From: Rhynchosporium graminicola
Taxonomy: Eukaryota; Ascomycota; Leotiomycetes; Helotiales; Ploettnerulaceae
Length of the DNA stretch: 64,000 nt
Direction of reading: 5' to 3'
Assembly: GCA_900074885.1 (NCBI GenBank)
Contig: FJUW01000014.1
Coordinates: forward strand, 662,095 to 726,094
Shown: piece after piece, positions 1-11,800 of the stretch
Layout of the letters: every line of letters begins with the position of its first letter
How positions within the stretch are numbered: the stretch's first letter is position 1
Notes under the pieces: model-generated
Databases searched by the model: none
Told to the model about the DNA's origin: nothing
The model's input: only the letters and a program-made list of their open reading frames with translations
Made by a program: the position numbers and the translations under genes

Positions 1-2260
1 AGATCCTGAGAAAGTAGTACTATTAGTAGACTAGAAGTACCCCGAAATAGTAATAGCTATAAAATCCTTCTTAGGATTCTATAGGTTCTACTATTAATTT
101 ATTCGGAATTTCGGCTTTATCGCTAAACCTCTCTTAGTGCTTACTCGGCCTATAGTACTATAGAATTTCACTAATAATTATAAGAAGTCCTTTAACGATT
201 TATATTAATAGCTACTATCGGTATAGAAATTATACTATTTCGACCCTAAATTATAGACTAAACTAGAAACTAATACTTCCGATAGTATAATAGCTAGAGT
301 TATCTTCTAATTATATAAAGATAACTAGTAGTATCTAATTAGATTCTACTCTTATATTCTTAATAGATATGAACTAAACTAAGAGATCTACGATAAGGAG
401 CTATACGCTATTATTAAGTCTTTCCGGAAATAGAGACTAGAACTTATATCTTTATAACGCTATACTAGCGTATATACGGACTATTAATCCTTAGAATACT
501 TTATAACTACTAAGGTCCTAACTAGTAAGTAAGCTAGATAGATAGAATTCCTATCTGAATTTAATTTCTAAATTATATATATATCTAATAAAGATAACGC
601 TAAAGCTGATATCCTTAGCTATAAGGAATAAGATCTAAGGATATAGGAATAATAGAAATAGGATAATAGATCTCGGGTTTTATTACCTCTAGACCGCTTA
701 GACTCTAGGATTAACGCGGAACTAGCGGAGTATTATATCGATTAAATCAGTTATATATACTTAATATCGCTAAGGACTAATACGCTACTGGAACCTATAT
801 ATAACTCTTTTAATTTGATTAAGAAACTATACTAATTTAACTAAGAATTATTCTCTAAGGAACGAAATATATTAGGAGATAGCTATATTATTAATAATAG
901 TTTATTACTTTATAATAGTTATCTATATATATAATACTATATCCTGCTATATACCTGTTTAATTAGCGAAGTCTATAATTAAATTTCCTCTACTTATCTA
1001 AACGCTTATAAGACCGCCGAAATAATTTCTACTTATTACTACAAGAAAGGACTTATATTAGACGTAAAATAATATACTCGTAATTACTACTCTTACTAGT
1101 ACTCTTATCCGAAATAGACGAAATAATAAGGATTCCTCTACTTATTACTAGTACCTAGCTACCTTATGCAGTACCTAGCTATAGATTTTAAGGACTTCTC
1201 GCTTAATAACTAAGGATTTAATAGGATATTAGTATTTATCGACCGCCTAAGGAAAGACTCTATATCGATACTATACTATTATAATATCGATACCTATAGG
1301 ATAGCGATATTATTTATCTAATAGATATATCGTTTCGGATATACCCTTAAGTTAATTATATCCGACTAAAGAGCTTAGTTAGTCTTATCCTTCTAGTAAG
1401 AGTTTTACTATATAATTAGAGTTAAGGTTAAGCTCTTTACTTCCTTCTACTAGTAAACTAACGGATAAACGGAAATTATAAATTAGTATATTAACTAACG
1501 CCTTAGACTTTTTATTAATTACTACTAGAGTAACTAGGGCGAACTACTACTAATAATAGACCGCGCTTAAGTAACCCTACCTTACGATTCTATCGGTATA
1601 ATACTATATACTCTTAAATATAGTATACTACTACGGAATAGCTAGGACTAGAAGTAACTTACCGGATTAATACTATAAGAGAAGCTTAATTATACTAATA
1701 CTAAATCCTTAGCTAAATATACTAAATCCGCTATTAAGGTTATAAAAGCTAATATACTAGCTACTTAGCATAGGATAAGTATCGTAACTAACCCGAAACG
1801 GCATAGTATTAACTAAGAAGTTAGAGATAAGGTATTTCTCTCTATAAGGAGCCTTAAGAATCACTAGCTAAGTAAGAAGCTATCTAGTCTCTAAGTAAGA
1901 CTATACTAGGTCTTAGCTAAGATCGGATACTCTTATAAGCTAGATTTACCCCCGGGATTTTCTATTTACAATATATTCGCCTCCGAATTACTCTTCAAGG
2001 ACCCGGACGACCTATTACTAGGCTAGGAATTACTAAACTTACCCCTAGAGGTTATCGCTACTTAAGAAGAGTAGGAGTTATAAGATATACTTACTATATA
2101 GCTCCTAAGAGGTAATCTGAAGTATTAAGTTAGTTAGCTAAGTTATAACCCGGACCTGACTTAGTATAACGCTTCTGATCTAATAAGTACTCCGTATAAG
2201 CTCAGAGACTTCTATACTATTAACTTAAGTAAACCTAGACTTCCGCGTAAACTAGAATAA
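1..2260 (+). pseudogene. gypsy pol relic: RT end, RNase H, integrase, chromodomain
   Basis: Translation on the + strand, reading through RIP stops, gives the RNase H block IYDKELYAIIKSF near 385-425 and the end-of-RNase-H motif around 500-620. An integrase core follows at about 1150-1560 (AIDFKDF, then VFIDRLRKDSI, then TSFY..TNG.TE). A C-terminal chromodomain lies near 2070-2240, recognisable by the spacing of LKY.VS*L.YNPDLT*YNASDL, where * marks a RIP stop for Trp or Gln. A chromodomain after integrase places the element among chromoviruses. The product would have been reverse transcriptase/RNase H and an integrase targeted to chromatin. It is certainly non-functional here. Confidence 0.88.
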
Positions 2261-2384
2261 TAAATTAAGGCCTAAGAAGATAGAATAAATAACTATAATT
2301 ACTTAGATGATAATAAGCTATTATAGTTACTAGTATTAGAATTTATTACTAAGGATAATCCCCCGATTATACTCTATAATAACG

Positions 2385-3780
2385 CTGTATCTAAAACTCT
2401 ACTTCTTTAATTACTTCTACTTTACTAGCTTTCTCTCTTAAGTTCTCTAAAGCTTCTAGTAAATCTGGAATATCTGGAACTAGAACTACTATATCTAACT
2501 CCTTATCTAAATCTACTAATATAGCCCTAGTAGTAGACCGAGTATAATAGCTAATCCTATAAGCTTTCTTCTTTAAAGAGGGTCTAAGAGTATCTAGATC
2601 TAACGCTATCTCTAAACTAGAAGGTAAATTCCTCTTTCCCTTAGTATTAGATATTATAGCTTTAAATATAGCTTTCTTCGCAAATTCCCGTATAATACTA
2701 TTTAACTTCTTTATCTACTTTAATACTATTTATATTATTAACTTAAACTTCGCCGAATCTACTATTAAAAGATCTAGATCCTATATAACGTTAGTATTAT
2801 ACTAATATCTAAGGATTTAAGATCTTAACTTATTACTTTAATAAACTCTAACTCCTTAAATACTTTCTCTATAGAACGCCTTAAAGCCTAAGTCTCTACT
2901 AATTATATAGTAGTAATCTCTAACATAGTAATAAGAGTAGCAGATTTCATAAGATAATAGATCTGATTAATCGCTTTATAAGTAGCTATAATACCGCCCC
3001 GATTTAGCTCCGCGTCCTTAGCTTCGCCGCTAAGAAGTAAACTAGATAAAATAGTATATTCTATATTAACGTAATTAAGTAACTATAACGCGTTAGTATA
3101 TATAATTATATTCAGGTTTAAGTAATTTATATACTTATAACTACTCTTTAACGCTAAATAATACTTATAAAGCTTAGAGTTAAGCTTATTAAATAAGTAT
3201 AAGAGTTCTAAAACAGGAGTATTATTATACTTTATCTTAAGGAAAGCGCGAATATACTATAGGTAATATATATAATACGCCGCCGAAAGAGTACTAGCAG
3301 GTACTAGTAAAAGTACTATAGGAGTTAGCGTTATAGATCCGTGAAACCCTTATACTACACTTAAGGATTATCCCTAAAACTAAGATAGGAAACTTACTTA
3401 TATTAAGAGAAGAGTTAATTAAGTCGATTAATATATAAGATTATAGTAGACTACTATAGTAGTAAGTAATAATACTTACTCCGGAAGCTATATCGCAGTC
3501 TAAGGAGAATAAACTTATAAGTTGAAGTAGTTATCGCAGTTAAAAAGGAAAGGCTCTAATATCAATAAACCCCTTCCTTTATATACCCTACGCTCTACTT
3601 AAACTTAACTCCTATCGCAAATAGATAAAGTAAATATAGCTTACTGCCCGATTTAGAAGCTATAACTAATATAGTACTATTATAGTAATATAACTAGTTA
3701 GAACCTGATAAAGAATTTACTACTACTAAAGAGCGGCTAGCGCCTATTACGCGAATATCGACGAAAACAGTTATAATAAA
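2385..3780 (-). pseudogene. antisense accessory ORF relic of G1 copy A
   Basis: Between the pol end and the LTR the readable frame is on the strand opposite to pol. The minus strand at about 2400-2640 encodes the same 78-residue stretch that is still open in copy C at 29177-29413 (ALDLDTP, KKARKISYYT, EAPENLGEKA). RIP stops interrupt it. No domain is recognised. The region is lysine- and acid-rich with a hydrophobic heptad-like stretch. Three copies of G1 share this organisation, so it belongs to the element and is not a chance ORF. Confidence 0.6.
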
Positions 3781-3846
3781 GACTAATTCTAGTATAAACT
3801 ATAACCTTCCGAGCTTAAGGTTAAGCTCTTCTTAGGGGGGAGGTAA

Positions 3847-4114
3847 TATAATAATAGCTTACCTAAATATTATATAAGAAGAAGAATAGATAATAGGGCC
3901 TAAGTTCATAAGTATCCCGGCAGAACTAGTATCCGACCCGGTATAGTATCGGACTAGTACCGGTATATATATATAAGGTACCTTATACTCTATTTCTCTT
4001 CTTCTTCCTTCCTTATCTTTTTATTTTCTTCGTAGTAGACTATATAAGATCGCTCTTAGCCTCCCTACTTATTTATTCTTACTTATATACTGCCTTAAGT
4101 CTTATATCGTTATA
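3847..4114 (+). repeat. G1 LTR, copy A (3' LTR)
   Basis: This 268-bp LTR is the reverse complement of the LTRs at 27690-27957 and 35199-35466. The ends are the RIP-altered forms of TGTGACGAC and GTCGTTACA. It follows a run of Gs (the polypurine tract near 3834-3840), as expected for a 3' LTR in + orientation. It is mutated along its whole length, including the right edge. Confidence 0.9.
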
Positions 4115-4819
4115 CGTTATATACTAATACTAAATCCTTAGCTAAATATACTAAATCCGCTATCGAGATTATAAAAGCTAATATACTAGCTACTTAGTAG
4201 AGGATAAGCGCTATAACTGACCCGAAACAGCGTAGTATCAACTAAGAAGTTAGAGATAAGGTATTTCTCTCTATAAGGAACCTTAAGAATCACTAGCTAA
4301 GTAAGAAGCTATCTAGCCTCTAGGTAAGATTATACTAGGTCCTAGCTAAGATCGAACACTCCTATAAGCTAGATTTACTCCCGGGATCTTCTATATATAA
4401 TATATTCACTCTCGAATTACTCTTTAAGGACCTAGATAACTTATTACTAAGCTAGGAGTTATTAAACCTACTCCCGGAGGTTATCGCTACTTAAGAAGAG
4501 TAAGAGTTATAAGATATACTTACTATATAGCTCCTAAGAAGTAATCTAAAGTATTAAGTTAGTTAGCTAAGCTATAACCCGGACCTAACTTAGTATAACG
4601 CTTCTAATCTAATAAGTACTCTATATAAGCTTAGAGACTTCTATACTACTAACTTAAGTAAACCTAGACCTCCGCGTAAACTAAATTAATAGATTAAGGC
4701 TTAGGAAGATAGAATAGATAACTATAATTACTTAGAGGATAATAAGCTATTATAATTACTAGTATTAAAAATTTATTACTAAGGATAATCCCCTGATTAT
4801 ACTCTATAATAACGCTATA

Positions 4820-6200
4820 TCTAAAACTCTACTTCCTCTATTATCTTTATATTACTAGCTTTCTCCCTTAAGTTCTCTGAAGCTTCTAGTAAATCTAGAA
4901 TATCTAGAACTAGAACTACTATATCTAACTTCTTACTTAAATCTACTAATATAGCTCTAGTAGTAGATTAAGTATAATAGCTAATCCTACGAGGTTTCTT
5001 CTTTAGAGAAAGTCCGAGAGTATCTAGATCTAATACTATCTCTAAACTAGAAGGCAAATTCCTCTTTCCCTTAGTATTAGATATTATAGCCTTAAATATA
5101 GCTTTCTTTACAAATTCCCGTATAATAGTATTTAATTCCTTTATCTACTTTAATACTATTTATACTATTAACTTAGACTTCGCCGAATCTACTATTAGAA
5201 GATCTAAATCCTATACTATATTAGTATCGTACTAGTATTTAAAGGTTTAAGGATCTTAACTTATTACCTTAATAAACTCTAACTCCTTAAATACCTTCTC
5301 TATAGATCGCCTTAAAGCCTAAGTCTCCGCTAATTATATAGTAGTAATCTCTAACGCTATAATAAGAGTAGTAGATTTCGCGAGATAATAGATCCGATTA
5401 ATAGCCTTATAAGTAGCTACGATATCGACCTGATTCAGCTCCGCGTCCTTAGCTTCGCTACTAGGAAGTAAACCGGATAAGACTATATACTCCGTATTAA
5501 CGTAGTTAACTAACTATAGTACGTTAGTATATATAACTATATTTAGGATTCAAGTAACTTATATACTTATAACTACTCTTTAACGCTAAATAATACTTAT
5601 AAAGCTTAGAGTTAAGCTTATTAAATAAATATAGAAGTTCTAGAATAAGAGTATTATTATACTTTATCTTAAGGAAAGCGCGAATATATCACAGGTAATA
5701 TATACGATACGCTGCCGAAAGAGTACTAGCGGGAACTAGTAAAAGCACTATAGGAGTTAGTATTATAGATCCGTGAAACTCCTATACCTTATCTGAAGAC
5801 TATCCCTAATACTAAGGCGAGGAACTTACTTATAATAAGAGAAGAGTTAATTAGGTCAATTGATATATAAGATTATAGTAGACTACTATAGTAATTAGTA
5901 ATAATACCTACTCTAGGAACTATATTATAGTCTAAGGAGAGTAAACTTATAAGTTTAAGTAGTTATTATAATTAAAAAGGAGAGGCTCTAATATTAATAA
6001 ACCCCTTTCTTTATATACTTTACGCTCTACTTAAACTCGACTCCTATCGTAAATAGATAAAGCAAATATAGCTTACCGCCTAATTTAGAAGCTACGACTA
6101 ATATAGTACTATTATAGCGACATAACTAGTCAGAACCTAATAAAGAATTTACTACTACTAAAAAGCGGCTAGCGCTTATTACGCGAATATCGACGAAAAT
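4820..6200 (-). pseudogene. antisense accessory ORF relic of G1 copy B
   Basis: The minus strand carries the same accessory protein relic as 2385-3780 and 28100-29415, with in-frame stops from RIP. The best preserved part, at about 4830-5060, matches the KKARKISYYT segment. The function is unknown. Confidence 0.55.
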
Positions 6201-6279
6201 AGTTATAATAAAGACTAATTTCTAGTATAAACTATAACTTTCCGAGCTTACAGTTAAGCTCTTCTTAAGGAGGGAGTAA

Positions 6280-6547
6280 TATAACGATAGCTCACCTGAA
6301 TATTATATAAGAAGAAGGATAGATACTAGGGCCTAAGTTCATAGGTATCCCGGCAGAACTAGTATCCGACTCGGTATAGTATCGGACTAGTACCGGTATA
6401 TATATATAAAGTGCCTTGCACTCTATCTCCCTTCTTCTTCCTTCCTTATCTTTTTATTTCCTTTATAGTAGACTATATAAGATCACTCTTAGCCTCCCTA
6501 CTTATTTATTCTTACTTATATACCGCCTCGAGTCTTATATCGTTATA
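6280..6547 (+). repeat. G1 LTR, copy B (3' LTR)
   Basis: A 268-bp LTR of the same family as 3847-4114. Its right end (CGTTATA, RIP form of CGTTACA) abuts a frame of Helitron helicase that starts at 6548 with GAGAT. The element therefore sits inside the Helitron, and GAGAT is the expected target duplication. The left half of that duplication would lie outside the window. Confidence 0.88.
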
Positions 6548-7166
6548 GAGATTATCTATTATATATAAGTATAATACGTAAGTCCCCCGGAAGCTTTATA
6601 GCGACTATTCGAATATCCTACTTATAAGGAATTTCCGCTTATATAATATCTTATAGTTTATTTATAAAGAGAATAAACTATATATTTCAAGCTTAGTTTA
6701 TCTACAGAAGAAATAGCTATAAAGCGAGATACAGCCCGTTCTACTCTTATAGGGTTCTTCGAATTTAATACTATAAACCCTACTATCGGGCTATAGTTAT
6801 ATTCGGAGTTTCCAGCTTATTACGTCTAGAATCAGTCGACCTGTAAATAGTGCTTACGAAAGAGAGAAGATAATTATATTAGCTATATATATTATTATAG
6901 CTCTATTTCAGGGGAACGTTTCTACTTATAGCTACTCTTAACGATCGTTCGCAGACTGAAATCGTTTAATAAGCTATATGATTTTGAAGGAGTTACTTAC
7001 GAGACATATAAAGCTACTTATATCATATGCGGTTTAGCTAAAAATAATCAAGAGTAGTTTTAATACTTCGACAGAATAAAGCTATTCACTTTAGTAAATA
7101 GTCTACGAACGCTTTTTTTAACTAGACTCTATTAATAGGAGATTATAGATCTATTAGCTATCTAAG
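6548..7166 (+). pseudogene. Helitron helicase relic, piece 1 of 4
   Basis: The + frame read through stops matches the region of fungal Helitron Rep-helicases just before the helicase motifs. There is YVSPPEAL near 6575, STEEIAIKRDTARSTLIGFF near 6700-6770, LYSEFPAYYV near 6795 and the conserved ISGERFYL near 6905-6930. These blocks identify the Pif1-like rolling-circle transposon protein. The frame continues at 14012 after element G2, whose CTAAG target duplication ends this piece. The Rep (HUH) domain should lie upstream of the window, left of the G1 insertion. Confidence 0.85.
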
Positions 7167-7348
7167 TGTAATGATCACTTAGTACGCTGAGGTAAATAGG
7201 CATAATGGAATAGTAGAATAGTCGCTAGAGGTCCGCTAGTAATAATCTGGTTAATATAGAAACTAATTACTAAGGAGAGAAGGTTCTTCCTTCCTCTCTA
7301 ATTCTGAAATATAGGAGTAGGAGGCACTAAGCGTATAGACTTATTATA
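7167..7348 (-). repeat. G2 left LTR
   Basis: This 182-bp LTR begins TGTAATGATCA and ends in the RIP form TTATTATA of the CCCATTACA seen in its partner. The left (outer) part keeps CpA/TpG sites, while the right (inner) part has lost them. Confidence 0.92.
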
Positions 7349-7599
7349 ATATCTCCCCTCTTAAATACTTCTATCCTAGAAGTGAAAGCGTTAAAATACC
7401 CTAGCCGGCGATACTTCAGCGAGGCGCCGGCGAGGTATTCCTTTCAGGATTTACCTTTATTCTGATTCTTCTTTATTATTAGTAAGGCTAGAATATAGAG
7501 TATAACGCTAAGTAACTCCTTTATATAACTCTTAACTTTCTCTCTTCTCTCCCTTCTTAAATAACTAACGATAATAATAGTAACTATATATAAGTTATA

Positions 7600-8460
7600 A
7601 ATATAAGGTATTAGGTAGTACTAACTTAACCTTTTAGCTCCTAAGAAGAACCTTCGTAAGCGCGCCGCTAGTAGTTCGCTTAAAGATACTCTTCCTTCTA
7701 GTAATACTTTTACTCCTATTAATAAGGGAAAAACTATAGTCGCTAGCGGGTTATCGACTAAGCACTAGCGAGCCGAAGATAATAATAAGAATACTAAAGG
7801 CGAGCCGAGCTAAGATAGTAGCTCTTCTACTTATTACGATAAGACCCTTTATACTAGTCGAAAGAATATGCAGATAAAGTCGAAGGCTCGTGCTAAGGTA
7901 AATAAGGAGATACTATATCCGGAGACTTACTTGCGATACGCTAGCGAGTATACTTTATTCCCTAAGTTGAAGTATACTTTAGCTCCTAACTCTATTGCTA
8001 GTAAGTATATAGACCATATTAAGAAAGGTAAATCTTACGAAGATATAAGTATAAATTTCCTCTCTCTAGCGAATACTTAGCTAATAGCTAGCGAGGTTCT
8101 AGCTATCCTGATAAGTATTCTTAGCTAATTATAAGATATAGCTTTAAAAGTAGTAATAAGCGAGAGTTCTGAAGAAGTATTAAAGATTACTTAAGTATAC
8201 TTTAATATAGAGAAGAAGCGGGCTAATCACACTTCCAAAGTTAGTAATACTATAGCTATTAAATCTCCTTAGAAGCTAGTTATTAATTCTAATACTAAGC
8301 TATCCTTTAGTATTATGTCGGCGATCGCTGAAGCATCTGGGTATACGCTATGCTCTATAGCTAAAGTTACTACTACTATCGATATTATAAATACTACTCT
8401 TCTGAAGGAAATTCGTAGTCTTTATATAATATGAATTAATCTCTTTAGTAAGTTCCCTAC
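7600..8460 (+). pseudogene. antisense accessory ORF relic of G2
   Basis: A + strand frame, opposite to the pol of G2, is readable from about 7610 to 8430 with few stops. It includes an intact 70-codon stretch at 7868-8080 starting MQIKSKARAKVNKE. The composition is Ser/Lys-rich, with SSSLKDTLPSSNTF upstream and TIDIINTTLLKEIRSL downstream. No family is recognised. It sits in the same place and orientation as the accessory frame of the unrelated element G1. The protein is unassigned. Confidence 0.5.
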
Positions 8461-8899
8461 TAATCTTCAGCAAAGGACTTCTATACTATTTATACTAGAT
8501 TCTTTCTATAAGTAGCTTTACTAGATACGTAGCTAGAGGTTAATAGAGAGGAAGTCCCGGATAAGGATATAGATACTACTAATCAGGAGGTTACTAAGTA
8601 AACTTTCTTTAGCGATATCTCGGAGTTTATCTAGAAAGAGCTAGTTTACTAGCGATCTATATAGATAATAAAACCTCTTTTTCCCCTTAGACCTCTACTA
8701 GATTTATAATCTCTAATATACTTTTAAAACTATAAAACCCTATAGGAAAAAACAGAAAAGTATATATCCTTTTACGAGTATTATTTCACTTTCGCTAGCG
8801 TTTTACTAGTCTTTCTATAATATTTTGATTTTTCAAAGCTTTAATTTCTTTCTAGAGTCCCTAAAGGTTTTCTTTTAGCTCTTAAGAATTATAAGCGGA

Positions 8900-11800
8900 A
8901 GTAAACCCCTTCTATCTTATTAGGAATTATTCTCTCCTCTTAACTACTCGCTAGTCTAGTAAGGAATCGACCTCTTATAATACTTTGCTATTAATAAGGT
9001 TAGGTTAGATAACTTCTGACGACTCGCTAGGCTTTTACTAGTATAGTTCTAATAGTAAGATATAGAAGATATTATATAGCCGACTATACTTAGTAAGTAA
9101 ATCCAATCGATATGCCTACTTTCTAATTCTTTCGCTAATCTTAAATATCTCTAGAAATTAGTAGTCTAGCTTCTTACTCGATCGAATAGTTTTAATATTC
9201 TTTACTAAGAGTAAGACTTATTAATCTACTTTAAATTTAACTAATCGATAGCTCTTATTATACTACTTCGCCTAGGTTTCTTTAGTTCTTCGCTAGCTAT
9301 TCTCTAGCTCTTAGCGTTTCTTAACTACTTCTTCTGCTTTTTCTTTAGTAGTAAGTATCTCCCCTCTTATAGGATCGTCCTCGATACCTTAGCGACTATC
9401 TAGCGTAATTCTATACCTAGCCTTATTTAGACTTATTCTAATAGCCTTATAATATATATTTATATACGCGAATTTCGCTATAAGTAATAAGTCTACCTAA
9501 TTATCTTAAAGATAGTATACGAAATACTATAGCTATACTTCTATAGCTTGGTTTTATCGTTCTATTTACTTATTAGTTTATAGGTAAAACGCTATCGAAA
9601 GACTTCTTATTATTCGAAGGTAGAAGTATACTTCTTACTAGAACTTAGAAGTAAAAACAGAACTTCTATTAGTAATAATAATCGCAGGTAATCCGTAGTC
9701 CTTAAACTAATAGTTAATAAATAGCTAAGCTAAGCTTAGCGTATTAATTATCTTTAAATAAGAAATATACTTTATATCTTTAGTATATCTATTAACGATT
9801 ACTAGTAAACTATCGGAGATTCTTCCTATAGAGCTCCCTTTATAAGATAGTAGATCTTTAATAAAGTCTATAGTTATAGACTTAAACGGCTTACTTAGCT
9901 AGCTAAGCGCTTATATCTCGCTAGCTATCTTTATTCTTCTTACTTTTATCTTTTAATAAATATTATAACTTTTAATATATTCTTTAATATCTAGCCTTAT
10001 CTTCTGCTAATAGTACTTTCGCTAGATAAGCTTTAGCGTCTTATCTTAACTAAAATAGCCTATAGTTAGATTATTATAGTATATCTTTATGATTTTAGTA
10101 CAGATAGCTTCGTCTAGCGGAAAATAAGCATTTCGCAAGTATCTAAGAAGTCATTCGCTATCGATACTATAATCTATATACCCGGTTTTCTATAATCTAG
10201 CTAATTTCTTAATAGTAAAAGCGTCCCTTTTCTATAGCTTTATAAGCGTTAAGAGAAGTAAGTTCGATTCAGAGTTTATTATTTCGGTTCTTATAATTCT
10301 CGCTATGAAAAACCGTAGTATAGTATATCTATAGCTATACTAGCTAGCGCCTAGCTCCTCGCTAGCGCCTCTTAAGAGGGTATCTAGACCTCTAAATAAG
10401 TTCTATAAACTATTAAGCTTTATAAGTATATATTGCTAGTTAGGTATAAAGGTCGTATCTATAGCCTCGATCGATACTCCTTTTAAAGAAGTATTATTAA
10501 TAAGTTATAGAATCTGAGTTAACTAGTATAATATACTATTATTCGGACGCCGGTTACTCTCTATTATATCGCTAGCTTTACTAGATACGCAGATTAACTT
10601 ATCTTTAATTATATTTCGTAGCTTATTTTATAAAGTAGAGAGTATAATATTTTCCTTGTCTTTCGCCGGCTTATAGTTAGGCTTTCTCGATAGTTTATTA
10701 GCGGGATTATTTTTCCCTTATCTATAACTTAATATAAAGTTATACTTAGATAGCTCTAGAGCTTATCTAGCTTATCGCTAGCTTAATACTATTATAGTTA
10801 TAAAGTGACGGAGATTACTATAGTCTATTAATACCTTAACTAAGGCTATATTACCTTTAAAGTAATACCTCTAGTATATAAAATACTTAATAATTATAAG
10901 AAGTTCTTAGTTATATACTTTATAATTCAACTCGATAGATTCTAGCTTTTTACTAAAGAATACGATAAGGTACTAGAAAGCCTTTTCCTCTTCTTTCGCT
11001 AGCTACTTTCTAGGCTAAGAGAGAATTCCCGCGATAATAAACCTAGAAGCGTTAGTCTCTAGCTTTCTTAGCTTCAGTAGATCGAAGTATATAAGAAAAA
11101 GTACTATAGTAAACGTATCTTTTAATATATTAAAAGCCTCCCTTTCTATAGCACTCTATCTAAAAGTAAGGATAAATTACCCTTTCTTCTTACTACTTAT
11201 TAAACTTATTAGAGGTCGAGTAATCGCTAAGAATCTTATAATAAATCGCTAGTAGAAGTTTATAAAACTGATAAAGACTTATATATCTCTAATACTTTTA
11301 AGCTCTAGCTATTCCCTAATAGTATCTATCTGGCTTATATCTATTAAAACGCTAGCTAAAGAGATAATATATCTCAGAAACTCTATACTTTTAGTATTAA
11401 AAGAGTACTTTAATAACTTAATAAAGAGGTTTATATACTGAAGTCTCTCTAGTACTTAGCGGATATATTATTTATATTATAAAGGGTTAGCAGAATAGAT
11501 TAGGATATTATTAAGATATATAATATAAGTAATATCGATAAGGCCCGCTAGCGTATTATTAATAAATACCTAGAAAGTCGCTAGTGCGTTTAATAGTCTA
11601 AATAGTATAACTTGATACTCGTAATACCTATATTAGGTACGAAATATAGTCTTCTATTTATTACTCTAGCGAATTCAGACATGATAGTAAGCGTTTTATA
11701 AGTCTAGTTTAGTGAATACTCTAGTATCCCGGAGCTTATCTAGCGTTTTACTAATTAATAGTAGAAGGTACTAATCCTTAATCGTAATTTTATTTAGAGC

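Larger units (their letters stand above)
1..4114 (+). mobile_element. Ty3/gypsy chromovirus G1, copy A (left end outside window)
   Basis: This is the 3' part of a gypsy retrotransposon in + orientation. It begins inside the reverse transcriptase C-terminus and runs through RNase H, integrase and chromodomain, then an antisense accessory region, then one LTR (3847-4114). Its sequence is the reverse complement of the complete copy at 27690-35466, apart from RIP differences. It is inactive because the frame is broken by many stops. The 5' LTR must lie left of base 1. Its right edge abuts a second partial copy of the same element rather than unique sequence. Confidence 0.9.
4115..6547 (+). mobile_element. 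G1 copy B, 5'-truncated tandem copy
   Basis: This stretch repeats 1691-4114 in the same orientation and order: integrase C-terminus, chromodomain (about 4490-4640), antisense accessory region (about 4830-6190, minus) and LTR. It starts abruptly in the integrase frame next to the LTR of copy A. The two copies differ mainly by C/T and G/A transitions. Either copy A inserted in the same orientation into copy B, in which case the missing 5' part of B lies left of the window, or a 2.4-kb tandem duplication occurred. Confidence 0.85.
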
